A stretch of 64,000 nt of DNA from NCBI GenBank assembly GCA_016934035.1, contig JAFGTP010000031.1:1-64000 (forward strand), read 5' to 3'. Below are positions 1-8,039 of this stretch, one piece after another. This DNA comes from Fidelibacterota bacterium (lineage in GTDB: Bacteria; Fidelibacterota; UBA2242; JAFGTP01). Position 1 is the stretch's first letter. Each line of letters starts with the position of its first letter. The translations under genes and the position numbers were made by a program. The notes under the pieces were generated by a model. That model did no database searches, was not told the DNA's origin, and was given only the letters and a program-made list of their open reading frames with translations.

Positions 1-48
1 ATTACCTAAATTAAATTTCCAAGTAATCTATTGAATACCAATGTATAA

Positions 49-351
49 TATCAATTTTACCAGCTATTTTTAGCTATTAGCCCAAAAAAGTATATGGTAA
101 CCGACAATAATTCTGGAACTGGCTTTATCTATGATGTCGATCATAGAGCAAAAAACATTGAGCAGATAAAATGTCCGGTATTAATCATTCATTCAAAAAA
201 CGATGGAAGTGTTCCATTCTCCCATGCGGAATATGCAAATAAAAAAATTAAGCAATCTGAATTGTTTGTAGCTCCAACTGATTCTCATTTCATTTACATA
301 GGACAAGGATCAGAAGAAGTATTAAGAAAAAGATTTGAATTCCTAAAATGA
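49..351 (+). pseudogene. C-terminal remnant of an alpha/beta hydrolase
   Basis: The frame is open from just after a TAA at 46-48 to the stop at 349-351. The product resembles the last third of a serine alpha/beta hydrolase. It has a beta strand followed by HSKNDGSVP, where the acid of the triad normally sits, and PTDSH about 40 residues later, matching the catalytic histidine. The nucleophile-elbow half is missing. All three forward frames are closed by stops within the first 50 bases (TAA at 7, TGA at 32, TAA at 10-12 and 46), so the N-terminus cannot continue directly upstream. The first ATG in frame is at 94, with no ribosome site. I read it as a decayed or truncated gene; a short standalone protein is possible but unlikely. 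The attC-like or repeat-rich block just downstream may be linked to the truncation. Confidence 0.6.
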
Positions 352-353
352 AT

Positions 354-545
354 GGCGCGGTACTGCCGATAACAGCGACTACACGCTCTGTTGCTCGGTT
401 TTCCGAAGCGGAAAACCTGCGGTACTCGGGCTGTGCCACATATTTTCCGCGCATGGGTCGCTAATGCTCCCATTGAAAAATGTGCGAAAAATATGTGGCA
501 TAGTCGCAAACGCTGTGCGAAATGCTTTTGAAAAAAAATGCAATC
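354..545. repeat. Block of nested inverted repeats, GC-richer than its surroundings
   Basis: Seen directly: a perfect 9-bp hairpin GGTTTTCCG/CGGAAAACC at 397-405 and 409-417; a 16-bp inverted repeat with one mismatch, GCCACATATTTTCCGC at 435-450 against GCGAAAAATATGTGGC at 484-499; inside it ATGGG (453-457) with CCCAT (469-473); and ACAGCGACTA near 372 facing TAGTCGC near 501. The octamer GCGGTACT occurs twice (about 356 and 419). The block folds as several stems and encodes nothing convincing. It could be an integron recombination site, a REP/MITE-like element or a structured RNA. The canonical attC end motifs were not both found. Confidence 0.5.
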
Positions 546-779
546 GTAACGTCAGTTCAATGTCAGGTAAGGGCTTATTTATTTCTGGTTATCCAATTTC
601 TATTAGGTAACCTTTTATCAGTTTTATCCTAAGAAATATCCCCCTGGAGACAATTCCGATTGTCACTTTTCCAGTTTCCCGGCGATTATGGGAATTACGC
701 CACCCGTTGGAAGCTGTGAAATTGACCCAAAAGGTTTCGATCGAACTCAAATTAAATATCAAAACGGTTTCTTATTTTT
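546..779. other. Non-coding stretch downstream of pdxA
   Basis: No supportable gene is seen. Minor inverted repeats are present: GGTTATCCAAT against ATTAGGTAACC (about 590-617, 9 of 11 matching) and GACAAT/ATTGTC around 648-663. None is followed by a U-run on either strand that would make it a clear terminator for the pdxA-like gene, which ends at 780 on the minus strand. Confidence 0.4.
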
Positions 780-1769
780 TTAATTGGACACCCGGGTATA
801 TTGGACCGCTTTTCGAATGGCTTCCTCCATGCTGATGCATTGGGCGAGGCCTTTACCAGCAATGTCAAAAGCAGTGCCGTGGTCCACTGATGTTCGCAGG
901 AAGGGTAGCCCCAGGGTCAGAGATATCGTCCGGTCAAAATCCAGTGTTTTGGCTGCAATGTGTCCCTGGTCGTGATACAGCGATAAAACGCCATCCCAGT
1001 TGTTTTTCATGGCCAGGTGAAAGACCGAATCCGCTCCGATGGGGCCAATTACCTTGTATCCCATGGCTTTGGCGGCTTCAATGGCCGGTATGATTTCATC
1101 CTGCTCCTCATGGCCGAAAAGCCCGTTGTCGCTACTGTGAGGATTGAGCCCGGCTACTGCAAAGGTGCCTTTGCCAAGTCCCAGTGATGTCAGCGCTGTG
1201 ATGCTTCTTTCAATGTAGTCCAGGACTCTGGTTTTGGTCACCAGATCACAACATTGACGCAGGGAAACATGGCGGGATAGAAAAAAAATCCGCAGGTTAT
1301 GCACTTCAAATACCGTCAGGGGGTCATGGGAGCCGGTCAATTGCCCGAACATTTCCGTATGGCCGATGAAATCCAGTTTCGCGGCTTTGATTGCCTCCTT
1401 ATGAATAGGGCCGGTAGCCACGGAGTCTAATTTTTTTTCCAGGGCCAGTTCAATAGCGGTTTTGATGTAATGAAAAGCGGCTTTGCCGGCTCTCGCAGAT
1501 ATTTTTCCCTTGATATTCAGGTCAAAATTCTCATTAACAGGGTCGAGAATGTTGATGGTGTCCCATGCAAAATCAGCCTCCTCCACTTTTGAAATTTTAT
1601 GGAGTTTGATAAGGGGGTTTTGGAGTTCCTGCTGCAGCAGGGTGAAACTTCCAATAACAACAGGATTGCAGATTTTCATCACTTCTTTATTTTGCAATGC
1701 TTTCAGTGTGATTTCCGGTCCGATGCCGGCCGGATCACCCATGGTAATGCCGATTACCGGTTTTCTCAT
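780..1769 (-). CDS. pdxA: PdxA-family 4-phosphate dehydrogenase (PdxA or PdxA2)
   Basis: At 329 residues it is the normal family length. It starts with the family signature MGDPAGIGPEI and contains IGHTEM, LNPHSSDNGLFGHEE, a GADSVFH segment, a YHDQGHI metal/substrate histidine motif and TSVDHGTAFDIAGKG near the C-terminus. Classical PdxA oxidises 4-phosphohydroxy-L-threonine with NAD+ in pyridoxal-phosphate synthesis. The PdxA2 branch oxidises D-threonate or D-erythronate 4-phosphate. The HDQGHI version of the motif, rather than HDQGLxP, leans towards the PdxA2-like branch, and no pdxJ or DUF1537 kinase is nearby to decide. The ATG at 1769 directly abuts the TAG of the upstream LPP20-like gene, so the two are probably co-transcribed. 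Confidence 0.9.
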   Translation of the reverse strand: MRKPVIGITMGDPAGIGPEITLKALQNKEVMKICNPVVIGSFTLLQQELQNPLIKLHKISKVEEADFAWDTINILDPVNENFDLNIKGKISARAGKAAFHYIKTAIELALEKKLDSVATGPIHKEAIKAAKLDFIGHTEMFGQLTGSHDPLTVFEVHNLRIFFLSRHVSLRQCCDLVTKTRVLDYIERSITALTSLGLGKGTFAVAGLNPHSSDNGLFGHEEQDEIIPAIEAAKAMGYKVIGPIGADSVFHLAMKNNWDGVLSLYHDQGHIAAKTLDFDRTISLTLGLPFLRTSVDHGTAFDIAGKGLAQCISMEEAIRKAVQYTRVSN

Positions 1770-3176
1770 CTATTGAACCTCGGTATTTTCAATTTTTGCA
1801 ACAATTTGTTGACTGAGCAGGTCACCGGCCTTTTGAATGGCTTTGATACTGGCATCCTTGATGGAGTTTCCGGCGCCTTTTTCACTGTGGACCATGCTGG
1901 CAATAATTTCATTCTTCTGAACATCATAGACTTTTACCACAGCTTTTGACCATGCGAAGAACATGCCTTCATTGAATTTGTTGGTCCGGTCAATGGTGAT
2001 ATTGCCTAAAATGATAAAATCAACCGCCTGTTCCGGAGCCAGTCTGGCGAAGGTGCCTTCATTACTGAATTCGACATTTTTTCCGTTTATTGAATTCATG
2101 AAATTATTATCGATGATCTGGAAATCCGATTCAGAGAGTTGTTGCATCAGAGAATTTTCAAAATAGGAATCGAGGACTTGTTCCTCCAGGATTGACTCGG
2201 ATATTTTGACGGCGATTTTGTTGTCGGGAATCAGATAAAAAGTCAAACTCAGGGGCTGAATATCAATGGAATCAGGAAAATTGGCGACAACTTCCAGGTT
2301 GATCTGCTTTGTCGTCAGTATTTTATTAATATTTAAAAAAACCTGTCCGTTTTTATTGGTTTTACTCAGGGTGGTCAGGTTGAGGCTTTTGTCCGGGTAA
2401 TTGTATTTCAGGTCGAGGCCCTGGACGGGAATCTTATGATTATTTTTTTGCCAGAAAACATTGATTTCCAAAGTTTCATTCAGGCCGTGGTTGAGTTTCG
2501 TCAGGTACTTCAGCCCGGAGGATTCCATACGAAGGTTGTTGCGGATATCATAATTCAGGAAATTGACATCCTGATCCAGGGTTTTCATCAAAGATAATTG
2601 CTGGGGGGTAAGGCTGGTGATTTCAAGGACATTTTTATATTCCGTGGGCAATTTCCGCAGTTCATCAATGGCAAAGAGGACCTGACCTTCGAGGGCCTGC
2701 TGTTCGATTTCCGTGAGCCGTTGTCTGGCCAGTTTTTCGGTTTCAGCCACCAGTTCCAGCATAAACTGGTCGTGTTTTTCCCTGGAAAAAGGGATGGCAG
2801 CATAGGCCTTGTACAGGGTTGTTTTCTTAAAACCGGATTTTTCTTCAATTTCTTCAACATAGATATCCGATGGTTTTACAGCAATGATATTTTTAGCCAC
2901 AATTTTCACTTTGGAATCAGTAAAACTGGCAGTGCTGGCATTTTCTTCAATGATCTGATCGACAAACTCTGTTTCGATCATGCCGCCTAATGTGGCGATA
3001 ATCTGTTTTTTTGCATCTTTGATGGCATCGGTTCGCGCATCCTGTTCACTTTTCAATACCTGGGAAACGCCGATGAAGGTCCCTGCCGGGGGCTTACTGA
3101 TCCAGGATGGGGCTTTCTCTTTTGCCATTAATAATGAATAAAATATGATAACAAAGATTGAAATTGAGCGTTTCAT
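1770..3176 (-). CDS. Exported LPP20-like protein
   Basis: 468 residues with a short N-terminal signal peptide (MKRSISIFVIIFYSLLMA) and no clear lipobox. Residues about 22-140 (PSWISKPP, GVSQVLKSEQDARTDAIKDAKKQI) match the LPP20 pattern of a W-x-x-P start followed by an alanine-rich helix in which residues are added to a running tally. The middle is a helical and beta-sandwich-like stretch. The last 120 residues (VDFIILGNITID, then VKVYDVQKNEIIAS) resemble the C-terminal domain of FlgT/CsgG-type envelope proteins, which assemble from duplicated LPP20-like folds. I infer a periplasmic or outer-membrane-associated structural protein. It precedes pdxA with no gap. Its role is unknown. Confidence 0.65.
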   Translation of the reverse strand: MKRSISIFVIIFYSLLMAKEKAPSWISKPPAGTFIGVSQVLKSEQDARTDAIKDAKKQIIATLGGMIETEFVDQIIEENASTASFTDSKVKIVAKNIIAVKPSDIYVEEIEEKSGFKKTTLYKAYAAIPFSREKHDQFMLELVAETEKLARQRLTEIEQQALEGQVLFAIDELRKLPTEYKNVLEITSLTPQQLSLMKTLDQDVNFLNYDIRNNLRMESSGLKYLTKLNHGLNETLEINVFWQKNNHKIPVQGLDLKYNYPDKSLNLTTLSKTNKNGQVFLNINKILTTKQINLEVVANFPDSIDIQPLSLTFYLIPDNKIAVKISESILEEQVLDSYFENSLMQQLSESDFQIIDNNFMNSINGKNVEFSNEGTFARLAPEQAVDFIILGNITIDRTNKFNEGMFFAWSKAVVKVYDVQKNEIIASMVHSEKGAGNSIKDASIKAIQKAGDLLSQQIVAKIENTEVQ

Positions 3177-3336
3177 GGTTCCTCCGATAATATTTTATAA
3201 TCTAAAAAAAATAAATCTGGTTTTAAAATTATATTTTTTTTTACATCAAAAGAGGAAAAATTACCAAAGCCGGATAATAGTTTTAAATTAGCGACAGGTT
3301 TTTTATATTTAAATCAATATGATAAATGGAGGTTGT

Positions 3337-4170
3337 ATGAAATTCAGGGTTGTTTTATTCATATTGGCGTTTTCAATGGCCCTTTTTGCCCAGCTGGCAG
3401 ATGTTGAGGTGACGATTGAGGTGGACAATCTGAAACCTCAGGAAAAGAGTGATCTGGAATTTTTAAACGGTCAGATCAAGGACTATCTGCAGGGCCATGA
3501 ATATATCGATAATAAATATAATATTGCTCTTCCAGTCAGAATTTCGATCTTTGTTCAAAGCAGTTCCCTTTCGGGTACAGAACGAAGTTTTTCCGGCCAG
3601 ATGATTGCCGTAACTGAATCCAATGATCTGCAATTATTTGAAAAAAACCTGAAATTCAACTATTCCCAAAGTGAAGCGCTGATCCATTCACCGGATATAA
3701 AATCCCTGCCTACTATTTTGGATTTTTATGCCCTGGTGCTGTTGGGTGCAGAAATGGACACTTATGAACCTTTGGGCGGAACCTCCATATTTGAAGAGGC
3801 GAGGAGTCTCGGCACCCGGGCCCAAATGTCCAATTATTCCTCCGGCTGGACTGAAAGACTGACTTCCCTTGATGAATTGACTGAACTCAGGTATTTTCGA
3901 CAATTTAAATATTACTTCTGGACAATCGTAGATCTGGAAGCCTCTGAAAATCTGAAAGAAATACCGGAAAAAATTGACAAGGCGTTGTATTATCTTGAAG
4001 AAGAATTGAAAATCAACAATCGAAACCGGTTTATACATCTTTTTCTGGACGCCCACGCCCAGGACCTGGCGGAATTGTTAAGACTCTATGGCAATGAAAA
4101 GGATAAAATGAGAATTATTGATCTTGATCCGGATAATCATGAAACTTATGAGAATATTTTTAAAAATTAA
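3337..4170 (+). CDS. DUF4835 / PorD-like secreted protein
   Basis: 277 residues. The start is taken at 3337, not the upstream ATG at 3319, because GGAGG lies at 3328-3332 and the chosen ATG opens a standard signal peptide (MKFRVVLFILAFSMALFAQ). The mature part follows the DUF4835 layout: an early 'sQi.gtn'-type beta region, a DFYALVLLGAEMDTYEPLGG motif at about 130-150, then the AQ...GW and R-x-F-x-x-Y segments. In Bacteroidota this family is known as PorD, an envelope protein associated with type IX secretion and gliding. No other T9SS core gene is in view. It ends in a good terminator at 4195-4230. Confidence 0.72.
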   Translation: MKFRVVLFILAFSMALFAQLADVEVTIEVDNLKPQEKSDLEFLNGQIKDYLQGHEYIDNKYNIALPVRISIFVQSSSLSGTERSFSGQMIAVTESNDLQLFEKNLKFNYSQSEALIHSPDIKSLPTILDFYALVLLGAEMDTYEPLGGTSIFEEARSLGTRAQMSNYSSGWTERLTSLDELTELRYFRQFKYYFWTIVDLEASENLKEIPEKIDKALYYLEEELKINNRNRFIHLFLDAHAQDLAELLRLYGNEKDKMRIIDLDPDNHETYENIFKN

Positions 4171-4194
4171 CTTTCCCTGATAATTTTCGTCATC

Positions 4195-4230
4195 AGCCCA
4201 TTCGCAAAATTGCCAATGGGCTTATTTTTA
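4195..4230 (+). terminator. Rho-independent terminator after the DUF4835 gene
   Basis: A perfect 8-bp stem AGCCCATT (4195-4202) / AATGGGCT (4215-4222) with a 12-nt loop, followed by TATTTTTA. It sits 25 bp after the stop codon and just upstream of the ribosome site of the next gene. Confidence 0.8.
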
Positions 4231-4243
4231 AGGAGGTGTGATA

Positions 4244-5197
4244 ATGATATTGATAACGAGAAAAATATTGCCTGCCGGTCTTGATTTGTTGCGAAGTTTC
4301 ACTTCCGAACTGGTGATCAATGAAGAAGACCGCAATCTCACACATGAGGAGCTGTTGACAAGGGTCAAAGGAGCATCGGCGATTGTCTGCCTTTTGTCCG
4401 ATATAATCGATGAAGCTGTTATCGATGCTGCCGGGCCGCAATTAAAAATAATTGCCAATTATGCTGTTGGCTTCAACAATATTGACATTGATTACGCCAC
4501 CCGGCGTGGCATACGGGTGACCAATACACCTGACGTGCTGACCCATGCAACAGCGGACCTGGCCTGGGCGCTGATTATGGCCGTCAGCAGAAGAATTGTT
4601 GAAGCCGATCAATATTGCCGGCAGGGAAAATTTAAAGGCTGGGCACCGGATTTGATGCTGGGCATGGAATTGACGGGAAAGACTATTGGAATTCTGGGGG
4701 CCGGACGGATCGGACAAGCTACTGCCCGAAGGGCGAAAGCCTTTGATATGAAAGTCATCTATTCCAGTCGCTATGATAAATTTGCTTTTGAAGTAGAAAC
4801 CAAAGCCAAACGGGTGGGGCTGGAAGAATTACTGAAGGAATCGGATATCGTCTCTATCCATCTTCCACTGGTCGAGGAAACCTTTCATTTACTGGATACC
4901 CATGAGCTCGAACTCATGAAAAGCAGTGCTTTCCTGGTCAATACCGGGCGTGGACCCATTGTCAATGAGCAGGCCCTGGCCGAAGCTTTGAAGAAGGGGA
5001 CAATCGCCGGTGCAGGACTCGATGTTTATGAGGATGAACCTAAAATTTATTCGGAATTGTACCCGTTGAAAAATGTTGTTTTGCTGCCTCATATCGGTTC
5101 GGCCACTACCGAGACCCGAAGTCGCATGTCGGTGATGGTGGCAGAAAATATCATTGCTGCCCTAAAGGGTGAAAAACCCAAAAATCTGGTGAATTGA
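4244..5197 (+). CDS. D-isomer-specific 2-hydroxyacid dehydrogenase (glyoxylate reductase-like)
   Basis: 317 residues. The ATG at 4244 is preceded by a perfect AGGAGG at 4231-4236, so the in-frame GTG at 4238 is not used. It has the two-domain NAD(P)-dependent fold: a GAGRIG dinucleotide motif near residue 154, the substrate-binding arginine R236 in NTGRGP, the glutamate E265 in DVYEDEP and the catalytic histidine H283 in LPHIGSAT. The sequence is closest in feel to the GyaR/hydroxypyruvate reductase branch, which reduces glyoxylate or hydroxypyruvate in the cytoplasm. The serA ACT domain is absent. Substrate choice cannot be fixed from sequence. Confidence 0.9.
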   Translation: MILITRKILPAGLDLLRSFTSELVINEEDRNLTHEELLTRVKGASAIVCLLSDIIDEAVIDAAGPQLKIIANYAVGFNNIDIDYATRRGIRVTNTPDVLTHATADLAWALIMAVSRRIVEADQYCRQGKFKGWAPDLMLGMELTGKTIGILGAGRIGQATARRAKAFDMKVIYSSRYDKFAFEVETKAKRVGLEELLKESDIVSIHLPLVEETFHLLDTHELELMKSSAFLVNTGRGPIVNEQALAEALKKGTIAGAGLDVYEDEPKIYSELYPLKNVVLLPHIGSATTETRSRMSVMVAENIIAALKGEKPKNLVN

Positions 5198-5258
5198 TAT
5201 TGTGCGCATAAAAAAAATCACGGTTTTTATTCGTTTGAACAATTAAGTGAGGATATCT

Positions 5259-5831
5259 TTGAAGAAATTTTTGGAAACGCCAATCAACAGTGAAAAAGTA
5301 TTCAGTGGCAGGTTGCTGCAGGTATTTCTGGATAAAGTGCTTTTGCCAAACGGACGCACCTCGACCCGTGAATATATAAAACATCAGGGAGCCGCGGTTA
5401 TTATCCCCGTTCATGACGGGGAAATCCTGTTGGTGAAGCAGTACCGTTATCCAATCCGACAGGTGATGCTGGAACTGCCCGCCGGGAAAATTGATCCCGG
5501 TGAGGATGCATATACGACCATTCAACGGGAACTAGGCGAAGAAACCGGATATACATCCGAGCATATTGTGGCGCTGCAGCCCATACATCCCTGTGTCGGC
5601 TATTCCAATGAGATAATCCACTTATATATTGCCACGGATTTGCAGAAATCAGATCTTTTACCCGATGATGATGAAACCCTGGAAGTCATTTCCCTTCCCT
5701 TGAATAAGGCCCTTGAAATGGTCTACTCGGGAGAAATCTCCGATTCCAAAACAATTATCGGACTTTTTTGGGCGGATAAATTGAGAATGGATGATAACCT
5801 GCGGAAAAGGTTCGGGATCAGCCTGGGATAA
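5259..5831 (+). CDS. Nudix hydrolase, ADP-ribose pyrophosphatase type
   Basis: About 190 residues. Two starts are possible: GTG at 5247, without a ribosome site, and TTG at 5259, six bases after GAGG (5249-5252). I prefer the TTG. The complete Nudix box is present (G-x5-E-x7-R-E-L-x-E-E-x-G-Y, beginning PAGKIDPGE), and the upstream arrangement VKQYRYPIRQ...ELPAGKI is typical of the NudF/ADPRase group that splits ADP-ribose to AMP and ribose-5-phosphate. Its 3' end overlaps the convergent kinase gene by 14 bp. Confidence 0.88.
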   Translation: MKKFLETPINSEKVFSGRLLQVFLDKVLLPNGRTSTREYIKHQGAAVIIPVHDGEILLVKQYRYPIRQVMLELPAGKIDPGEDAYTTIQRELGEETGYTSEHIVALQPIHPCVGYSNEIIHLYIATDLQKSDLLPDDDETLEVISLPLNKALEMVYSGEISDSKTIIGLFWADKLRMDDNLRKRFGISLG

Positions 5832-6927
5832 TCATTGACAGATTTTTTTTCAGAAACTGCATAAATTGAATTTCAAACCGGATCATTTCATGGTCCTGTT
5901 TGCGCAGCCATTCCGATAGCCAGGCAAACCGAATTGCAACAATAAACCCAGGCAACATTTTCCAGGATAAATCGTTGGAAATTAACTCAGATTTTGCGGT
6001 GTCCAGAAAGGCCCGAAGGAAATCGCTTCGAAGCGCATTTGGGTTCTCAGAACCGACACATCCGATTATGAGCGCCATGTCGAAGATTTCTGGTTTGAGT
6101 CCACAAAATTCCCAGTCGATAACGGCCTTGATTTTATCTGAATTCCAAATCACATTCAGCGGATGCGGATCACCATGACAAAAAGTGACGGGCAATTTTT
6201 CATAATTTGAATAGATTGTCTCCTTGACATATTCATAAACCGGTAGGAGTGGCGAGTAAAGGTCATTTCTGTATTTTGAAATATTTGAAAAAAGGTCATC
6301 GATAAAACCAGGAAGGAAAAAGGATTTTCCCGAAAAAAGGGATTTTTCTGATGGAACCTTTTGCAAACCCACCAGGAAGGCTGCCAGGGATTTTCCTCTC
6401 CATGAATCTTTCCAGTACTGTGCTCTGTCAAGTGAAATTCCGTCACAAAATGGAGAAATCATCCAGTATTTATGATTGTATTTGACCGTAAAGGCATCTT
6501 CTGCAGTTTTCAGATATGGAATCACAGGCAGGTGACAGTCTGCCAAATTTTTGAGGATTGCCGCTATTTCAGATTTTCTTTCAATCAATAAACTGTCGAT
6601 TTGCTCCAGCAGGTATCTTTTGTTCGGTTTTACCTGGATCACAATTCGAAATTCAGACCTTTCCGGACTTCCCTGAATGGAAATATCCGGCAGCACTTTT
6701 TCGTATTGCAATTTCCATCGGGCCAGGATTTCCTGAAGATTTTGTTCTGTCAAGAGACTGCCGGGACGGATTGAACCGGCGGGAGTGTTGCCCAGGATGC
6801 GATAGACAAAGAGAATTCCACGTTGGCATTGATGGCCGGAAATTGTATAGTCGTCAGGGCTGAAATGGATTTGCACAGGACAATTTTGGTGGCAGAGATT
6901 ACAGATAATGGTAGTGTTATCCTTCAT
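5818..6927 (-). CDS. Aminoglycoside-phosphotransferase-fold kinase with an N-terminal Cys-motif domain
   Basis: 369 residues. The C-terminal two thirds is an APH/choline-kinase fold: H251-G252-D253 with N258 forms the catalytic loop and IDWE (D271) the metal-binding loop, so a functional small-molecule kinase is likely. The first 40 residues are unusual: C9-x2-C12-x3-C16 and C34 followed by QRG resemble the start of DUF1667, a small Cys-rich domain. I infer a metal or Fe-S site fused to the kinase. The ATG overlaps the end of the lipocalin gene by 11 bp (ATGAAGGATAA), indicating translational coupling in the order Nudix-lipocalin-kinase. The substrate is unknown. Confidence 0.75.
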   Translation of the reverse strand: MKDNTTIICNLCHQNCPVQIHFSPDDYTISGHQCQRGILFVYRILGNTPAGSIRPGSLLTEQNLQEILARWKLQYEKVLPDISIQGSPERSEFRIVIQVKPNKRYLLEQIDSLLIERKSEIAAILKNLADCHLPVIPYLKTAEDAFTVKYNHKYWMISPFCDGISLDRAQYWKDSWRGKSLAAFLVGLQKVPSEKSLFSGKSFFLPGFIDDLFSNISKYRNDLYSPLLPVYEYVKETIYSNYEKLPVTFCHGDPHPLNVIWNSDKIKAVIDWEFCGLKPEIFDMALIIGCVGSENPNALRSDFLRAFLDTAKSELISNDLSWKMLPGFIVAIRFAWLSEWLRKQDHEMIRFEIQFMQFLKKNLSMIIPG

Positions 6928-7435
6928 GATCGACGAAAATCAGTTTTTCAGTATCAAAACCGGCGGCTTTTGCCCTTGCGCGGAATCTCTGCTGATCTTG
7001 CTCGCTGACGATGGGCGTCCTGGACAAAAACCACAAATAATTTGGGTTTTTTCCCGACACATAAGCAAATTGATAATTTGTTTTGTCCAGTTCAAAAATA
7101 ATATAGGAAGCATAAAAGGGCCCGAAAAAGGAGACTTTCAGGTGTCCGGTGTTTTTGTCTCCGGCAAATTTTGCTTTGCCGGTTGCCTGTGACCACTGAC
7201 CCTTTTGCTGAGAATATCCCCGGTTTACCACTTTTACCTGGCCATTTCCTATCAAAGTATATTCAGCTGTCACCTGGCTCAGGCCGCGTTCAAAAGAGTG
7301 ATCCAGTCTGGCGATTTCATACCATTTTCCCATATACTTTTCGATGTTGAAACCCTCAATAGGCAGCCTGTTTTGGGGAATATTCATGCAGCCGGTACAA
7401 AAAAGGGTCAGGAGTGGGAATATTAATTTTTTCAT
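6917..7435 (-). CDS. blc: Outer-membrane lipoprotein lipocalin (Blc type)
   Basis: 172 residues. A lipoprotein signal ends in LFCTGC, making C16 the lipidated cysteine. The mature protein carries the Blc hallmarks: GKWYEIARLDHSFERGL (lipocalin G-x-W), VTAEYTL, NRGY and YVSGKNPNYLWFLSRTP. Bacterial lipocalins of this type sit in the outer membrane and bind fatty acids or lysophospholipids under envelope stress. It overlaps the upstream Nudix gene by 4 bp (ATGA) and the downstream kinase by 11 bp, so the three genes form a tight operon. Confidence 0.92.
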   Translation of the reverse strand: MKKLIFPLLTLFCTGCMNIPQNRLPIEGFNIEKYMGKWYEIARLDHSFERGLSQVTAEYTLIGNGQVKVVNRGYSQQKGQWSQATGKAKFAGDKNTGHLKVSFFGPFYASYIIFELDKTNYQFAYVSGKNPNYLWFLSRTPIVSEQDQQRFRARAKAAGFDTEKLIFVDHEG

Positions 7436-7827
7436 TGTTTTCCTTTCAGATTTTTAATGGGCAAAAACAGATTGCCGGGTAAATCATTCCAGTCAAACCA
7501 GTCCCACTTTTCACATTTATCCGGCTCCAGGTTTTGCAGCTCACCGGATTCATATTCACATTCCATGAAAAGGGTGATATAATGCTTTTGTTCTTTTTTG
7601 AAAATATCATTGGTAGCTTTGAAAAATCTGATGTTTTTTATTCGGAGTCCGGTTTCTTCTTTGACTTCACGGAGAGCGCATTCCTGCCAGGATTCACCAA
7701 ATTCCAGATGTCCGCCGGGAAAACTCCAGGTCCCTTCTCCATGGGCATTGATACGCTTTCCCAAAAGGATTTTTCCTTCTTTGCGAATAATGACCCCAAT
7801 TCCGACTTTTGGTCTGTTTTTGTTCAT
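7432..7827 (-). CDS. Nudix hydrolase (MutT/NUDT15-like)
   Basis: 131 residues from the ATG at 7827. The frame is open to a TTG at 7881, but that extension would read non-homologous PKSEFRNPK-type residues and lacks a ribosome site. The protein begins RPKVGIGVII and has a complete Nudix box (GGHLEFGES...REVKEETGL), followed by an HYITLFMECEY strand and a WDWFDWNDLP end, as in nucleotide-sanitising Nudix proteins that hydrolyse modified NTPs. It is first in the Nudix-lipocalin-kinase operon. Confidence 0.85.
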   Translation of the reverse strand: MNKNRPKVGIGVIIRKEGKILLGKRINAHGEGTWSFPGGHLEFGESWQECALREVKEETGLRIKNIRFFKATNDIFKKEQKHYITLFMECEYESGELQNLEPDKCEKWDWFDWNDLPGNLFLPIKNLKGKQ

Positions 7828-8039
7828 TTTATTGTCAATCTTTGCTTTAATTTTTGGGTTTCGGAATTCTGATTTTGGCAACAGTGCTATTTTCTGATGG
7901 ATTTTTTTTAGAACTGCAGCCTTACAAATTCCTGAGCAGAAGGAATTAATACTCCCCTACTAAAACAAAATATATTGATAAAATAAGATTGTTTTTAGTG
8001 GTTTTTTTGAGATCAGCCAGGAATTTTCAATGAGTTATG

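Noticed and set aside
294-509. Minus-strand open frame across the left repeat block.
   Set aside because: It covers the palindromic element and has no ribosome site, no domain and cysteine/arginine-rich composition typical of chance frames.
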